The position numbers were made by a program, and so were the translations under genes. Shown here in pieces: positions 60,943 to 64,000 of a stretch of DNA of 64,000 bases. The DNA comes from a bacterium (GTDB taxonomy: Bacteria > Hinthialibacterota > Hinthialibacteria > Hinthialibacterales > Hinthialibacteraceae). How positions within the stretch are numbered: the stretch's first letter is position 1; each line of letters begins with the position of its first letter. The stretch covers positions 62,001 to 126,000 of the forward strand of contig WGLV01000011.1 in the NCBI GenBank assembly GCA_016125385.1, written 5' to 3'. The notes under the pieces were generated by a model, which was not told where the DNA came from, searched no databases, and worked only from the letters and a program-made list of their open reading frames with translations.

Positions 60943-61845
60943 ATGCTAATGGGACGAATCGCGGAGATTCACGTATCGAGCCAGACGGGAAGCGATTGTG
61001 AAGCGGTTGCGGAAATTGTTGTGAACGATCGCGGATTCGCCGGCGACGCGCATGAAGGCGCGCGCCGGTGTCAGGTCAGCCTGCGGGCGATCGATCCATC
61101 CTGTACGGCCTCTCCCTTCGGCGCCGATTATGAAAATCTGCTCACCGAGGGGATCGATCTGAGCCGGGTTGGACTGCTCGATAAGATTCGCGTAGGTGAG
61201 GTGATTCTGGAGGCGGCGGAAATTCTTCATCCCGCCTCCGGCGGACCGGCGGGCGCCTTTGGCGTGTATTGCCGCGTTCTACATGGCGGGCTGATTCGCC
61301 TGAACGACGAGGCCGAACATATCCCCCGTCTGTTGCGCGTCAAAATCATCACGCTTTCCGACCGCGCGTTTTCGGGTCAGTATGAAGATCGCGGCGGCCC
61401 CAAAATCCGCGAGCGGCTCGAAACGTTTTTTCACAGCCGGCCCTGGCGCGTCTCGATTCAGACGATGATTCTGCCCGACGAGCAGGAAATGCTGATCCAG
61501 GAACTGGAAAACGCCCAGCTTGATGGGGTCGACGCTGTGTTCACCACCGGCGGTACCGGTGTGGGACCGCGTGACGTAACGCCCGAAGCGGTGTTGGCGC
61601 TGGCCGATAAAACCATCCCGGGACTGATGGAATACATCCGCGTGAAATATGGCGAAAAGCATCCCGCCGCGCTGCTCAGCCGCTCCATCGCGGCTGTCGC
61701 GGGAAAGACGCTGATCTTCACTTTGCCGGGCTCGGTGGGCGCGGTGGAAGATTATATGGCCGAACTGATAAAAACCTTTGAACACCTGATCTATATGATC
61801 AACGACATTGATGCTCACCCCGCGCCGGTTTCATCGCTTTCATGA
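60943..61845 (+). CDS. MOSC-MogA/MoaB fusion protein
   Basis: 300 residues. Residues 1 to about 125 are a MOSC domain (GRIAEIHVSS, AEIVVNDRGFAGDAHEG, and a Cys in GVYCRVLHGGLIRL as in sulfur-carrier MOSC proteins). Residues about 130-290 are a MogA/MoaB domain (IITLSDRAFSGQYEDRGG, FTTGGTGVGPRDVTPEAVLAL, LPGSVGAVEDYM), which adenylates molybdopterin. The fusion joins adenylation and a MOSC step in one polypeptide. ATG 60943 or 60949 may be the start. It overlaps the next gene by 4 nt. Confidence 0.85.
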   Translation: MLMGRIAEIHVSSQTGSDCEAVAEIVVNDRGFAGDAHEGARRCQVSLRAIDPSCTASPFGADYENLLTEGIDLSRVGLLDKIRVGEVILEAAEILHPASGGPAGAFGVYCRVLHGGLIRLNDEAEHIPRLLRVKIITLSDRAFSGQYEDRGGPKIRERLETFFHSRPWRVSIQTMILPDEQEMLIQELENAQLDGVDAVFTTGGTGVGPRDVTPEAVLALADKTIPGLMEYIRVKYGEKHPAALLSRSIAAVAGKTLIFTLPGSVGAVEDYMAELIKTFEHLIYMINDIDAHPAPVSSLS

Positions 61846-62459
61846 TGGACGCGGCGGTATCATTCGGCGCGATCATTCTGGCGGCTGGTTTTTCAAGCCG
61901 CATGGGCGAACCCAAGCCTCTGCTGCCATTGGGCGAGAGCGTTTTTCTGGAGCGCGTTCTCAACCACCCGTTCCTGCGGGGGCCTCGTGTGTTTCCCGTC
62001 GTGGTGTTGGGGCATGAGGCGGAGGCGATTCGCGCCGCCGTCGATCCCGCTTTTCCCGTCGTCGTCAATGACGATGTCGAACGAGGCCGCACGGGCAGCG
62101 TGCAATGTGGTCTGGGCGCCTTGCCCGAGGTGAGCGGGGCGTTCATCTGGCCGGTCGATTGCCCCTCCGTGTCTGAAAAGGTTCTTACCGGTCTCGCCGA
62201 TGCGTTCGTGGATGAACGCTCGATCTGCATCCCGAGTCACAAGCATCGGCGTGGACATCCTCCATTGATCGGCGCCGCGTATTTTGCTGAAATCATGAAG
62301 ATGGCGCCCGATCAGCCATTACGCGATCTGTATCAAGGGGCCGGCGGCCATATCATTCACGTGGAGACCGATGACGAATCGGTTTTATGGAATATCAATA
62401 CGCCGGAAGACTACCGGCTGCTGATCGAACGCTGGCGCCGGAAAGAGATGGAGTCATGA
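61842..62459 (+). CDS. mocA: MocA-like molybdenum-cofactor nucleotidyltransferase
   Basis: 205 residues. The NTP-transferase signature IILAAGFSSRMGEPKPLLPLG, then NDDVERGRTGSVQCGLG, WPVDCPSVS and WNINTPEDY. The MobA/MocA family adds CMP or GMP to molybdopterin. MocA (CTP) is favoured by the xdhC neighbour, since cytidylated cofactor serves xanthine-dehydrogenase-type enzymes. Overlaps both neighbours by 4 nt. Confidence 0.85.
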   Translation: MMDAAVSFGAIILAAGFSSRMGEPKPLLPLGESVFLERVLNHPFLRGPRVFPVVVLGHEAEAIRAAVDPAFPVVVNDDVERGRTGSVQCGLGALPEVSGAFIWPVDCPSVSEKVLTGLADAFVDERSICIPSHKHRRGHPPLIGAAYFAEIMKMAPDQPLRDLYQGAGGHIIHVETDDESVLWNINTPEDYRLLIERWRRKEMES

Positions 62460-63247
62460 AAGGAATATTCGGGTTGGCGCAACAGGCCATCGACGCGGGA
62501 CGCGCCGCCGTGATGGCGGTGGTGGTGGAGTCGAAAGGCTCGACGCCGCGCAAGGCGGGCGCCCGCATGTTGATATACGCGGACGGGGACATTGAGGGTT
62601 CGATCGGCGGCGGACGCATGGAAAAACTGGTGATCGAAGCCGCCATGCCGCTATTTGAATCAGGCGGATGTCAGTTATTACGTTTCGATCTCGATTACGA
62701 GTCGTCGCACGGCGCGGCGGCTTGCGGCGGCGCCACGCTGGTCTTTATTGAACGCATCGGCTCGCCCGCCCGCTTGCTGATATTCGGCGCCGGGCACGTA
62801 GGCCGCGCGCTGGCGCGATTCGCTTGTGAAATGGAGTTTCAGGTGATTGTGTATGACGATCGGGTGGAATACGCCGATTCAAAATACTTTCCTGATTCCG
62901 TTCAGGTGATACATGGCGCGATGGAGGAGGGAATCGCGTCATTAAAACCCGCCGGGCGGGATTGCGTCGCCATCATGACCTATGACTATCGCCACGATCA
63001 GAAATTGCTGGAGGCGGCGATGCAAACGCCCGCGCGCTACATTGGCATGATCGGCAGCCGCTCCAAAAGCAAGGTGATCCGTCAGAATCTGCTAGCCGCT
63101 GGTGTATCGCAGGAAAGCCTTGAACGGATACATGCGCCCATCGGCCTCGACATCGGCGCGCACACCCCAGCCGAGATCGCGGTCAGCGTTCTGGCGGAGA
63201 TCATTCAACACACCCAAGCGCAACCGCCGGAAGATTCAGACGGATAG
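62456..63247 (+). CDS. xdhC: XdhC-family molybdenum-enzyme maturation factor
   Basis: 263 residues. VVVESKGSTPRKAGARMLIYADGDIEGSIGGGRMEKLVI with Rossmann-like LLIFGAGHVGRALARFACEMEF, YDYRHDQKLLEAAM, YIGMIGSRSK and LDIGAHTPAEIAVSVLAEI. XdhC proteins bind the cofactor, help its sulfuration and insert it into xanthine dehydrogenase-type enzymes. ATG 62456 overlaps mocA; the structural xdhA/B genes are not in view. The longer frame from 62387 lies inside mocA. Confidence 0.92.
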   Translation: MKGIFGLAQQAIDAGRAAVMAVVVESKGSTPRKAGARMLIYADGDIEGSIGGGRMEKLVIEAAMPLFESGGCQLLRFDLDYESSHGAAACGGATLVFIERIGSPARLLIFGAGHVGRALARFACEMEFQVIVYDDRVEYADSKYFPDSVQVIHGAMEEGIASLKPAGRDCVAIMTYDYRHDQKLLEAAMQTPARYIGMIGSRSKSKVIRQNLLAAGVSQESLERIHAPIGLDIGAHTPAEIAVSVLAEIIQHTQAQPPEDSDG

Positions 63248-63255
63248 GCGGCGCG

Positions 63256-64000
63256 TCAGATCACCCCGATGCAGTGCTTAAGCAGATTCTGATCGAGTAT
63301 GGGGTCAGGCGGATCGTTCAGAAACTCGTTCAGGCGTTCAGGTTCGATCGGTTCGGTCGCGCCCGATTGCGTCGCCACCAGCGCGCCCAGCGCGTTGCCT
63401 TTGCGGCAGCATTCCGCAAGCGGTTGTCCGTTCAGCCATGCGTCCAGAAACGCGGCGGTGAACGCGTCGCCCGACCCGCAGGGATCGTTCATCTCGACCT
63501 TGTAGCCAGGTTGATACGCGCGATCGCCCGAGGCGCAAACCGCGAAGGCGCCCCGGTCGCCCAGCGTCACCACGCAGGCTTTCAGGCCCCATCGCTCAAC
63601 CAGCGCGTTGGCGGTTTCGATCAGCCCCGGCGAATGCAAGGTAAACATCTCGTTCAGCTCGCCCGCTTCGTCTTCATTCAGCTTTACCAACCCCGCGCGC
63701 TGCATCGATGCCTGGATAATCTCTCTGGTATAGCAATTCTTGCGAAGGTTGATGTCGTACAACTTCAGGGCGTTCGGCGCCGCGTTCAACAGGCGGTTCA
63801 ACGCGGAACGTGAAGCCGCCGAGCGTTGACCGAGCGTCCCGTAACAGATGCATTCCATCCGGGAGGCTTCCTGAAGCGTTTCTTCACCGCATTCGATGAA
63901 GTCGTACGCGACGTCTGGATTGATGGTATAGTCAGGCTGCCCGTTGTTATCCAGTTTGACGTCGACGGTTCCGGTGGGGCGTTGTGGATCGCGTTCGATA
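63256..64000 (-). CDS. PfkB-family carbohydrate kinase (5' end cut by window edge)
   Basis: The stop is TGA at 63258-63256 and the frame stays open to the window end, so the N-terminus is missing. Visible segments: PTGTVDVKLDNNGQPDYTI, CYGTLGQRSAASR, LKLYDINLRKNCYT, LKACVVTLGDRGAF and NDPCGSGDAFTAAFLDAWL with the catalytic Asp. These fit the PfkB ribokinase/fructokinase family. An ATG at 63858 lies within the domain and is not the true start. Convergent with xdhC, with 8 nt between the stops. Confidence 0.87.
   Translation of the reverse strand, partial: IERDPQRPTGTVDVKLDNNGQPDYTINPDVAYDFIECGEETLQEASRMECICYGTLGQRSAASRSALNRLLNAAPNALKLYDINLRKNCYTREIIQASMQRAGLVKLNEDEAGELNEMFTLHSPGLIETANALVERWGLKACVVTLGDRGAFAVCASGDRAYQPGYKVEMNDPCGSGDAFTAAFLDAWLNGQPLAECCRKGNALGALVATQSGATEPIEPERLNEFLNDPPDPILDQNLLKHCIGVI

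Noticed and set aside
1-64000. tRNA, rRNA, CRISPR, IS or prophage content
   Set aside because: No regular repeat-spacer pattern, transposase, integrase or rRNA/tRNA-like sequence was seen on reading either strand.

Overview
The window reads as a chromosomal segment of a moderately GC-rich, anaerobic or facultative heterotrophic bacterium. Clues are several Tat-exported redox proteins, many exported PQQ-type beta-propellers, glycosidases for deoxy-sugars (GH78, GH29, DUF1080), and an MvhADG-HdrABC hydrogenase/heterodisulfide reductase complex. This mix is familiar from PVC-like and neighbouring uncultured phyla (Planctomycetota, Hydrogenedentota, Sumerlaeota and similar). There is no rRNA or other decisive marker, so the phylum is not established. 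I saw no rRNA, tRNA, CRISPR array, insertion sequence, phage or integrase.

Layout. 1-2.8 kb: a cut-off Tat flavoprotein, then folE, an SDR and a PTPS-III-like gene, which form a pterin/folate cassette. 2.9-9.8 kb: a PAS histidine kinase, a YtxJ-like redox protein, thiO, a sensorless histidine-kinase-like protein and fumC. 10-18.7 kb: four secreted PQQ-like beta-propeller paralogues, then a DUF3311 plus sodium:solute symporter pair. 18.7-35.6 kb: a long co-directional series that looks like an uncharacterised biosynthesis-and-export locus. It holds two PaaK-like ligases, an aldehyde and an alcohol dehydrogenase, a HemW-like radical SAM enzyme, a chorismate-lyase-like protein, a halogenase-fold flavoprotein, a GT4 glycosyltransferase, a hotdog thioesterase, an EamA-like membrane protein and a LolD/FtsX-type ABC exporter.

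35.7-40.6 kb (minus strand): a five-gene iron-sulfur module, DUF362 - NapH-like - NapG-like - Tat aldo/keto reductase with ferredoxin tail - DUF6599-like. 41-45.3 kb: two exported sugar-related proteins, an unknown protein, a TrmJ-like rRNA/tRNA methyltransferase and a SAM methyltransferase. 45.3-46.3 kb: a compact orphan transcription unit (promoter, strong Shine-Dalgarno, 21-codon Cys-rich ORF, hairpins, terminator) lying antisense to the tail of a decaying MntA/HepT module. 46.3-49.5 kb: GH78 rhamnosidase and a small ferredoxin. 50.2-57.2 kb: hdrCBA-mvhDGA plus a maturation protease, a complete flavin-based electron-bifurcating hydrogenase operon. 57.4-60.4 kb: Gfo/Idh/MocA oxidoreductase and GH29 fucosidase. 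60.4-63.2 kb: moaC, a MOSC-MogA fusion, a mocA-like gene and xdhC, a molybdenum-cofactor set for a xanthine-dehydrogenase-type enzyme not in view. The right edge cuts a PfkB-family kinase.

The points most worth following up are the orphan unit at 45.37-45.64 kb, the 18.7-35.6 kb locus, the iron-sulfur module, and a diverged ~110-nt intergenic repeat with a conserved inverted repeat near 0.4 and 5.3 kb. Starts were chosen by Shine-Dalgarno sequence, gene overlaps and family length. All functional calls come from reading motifs, not from database searches.
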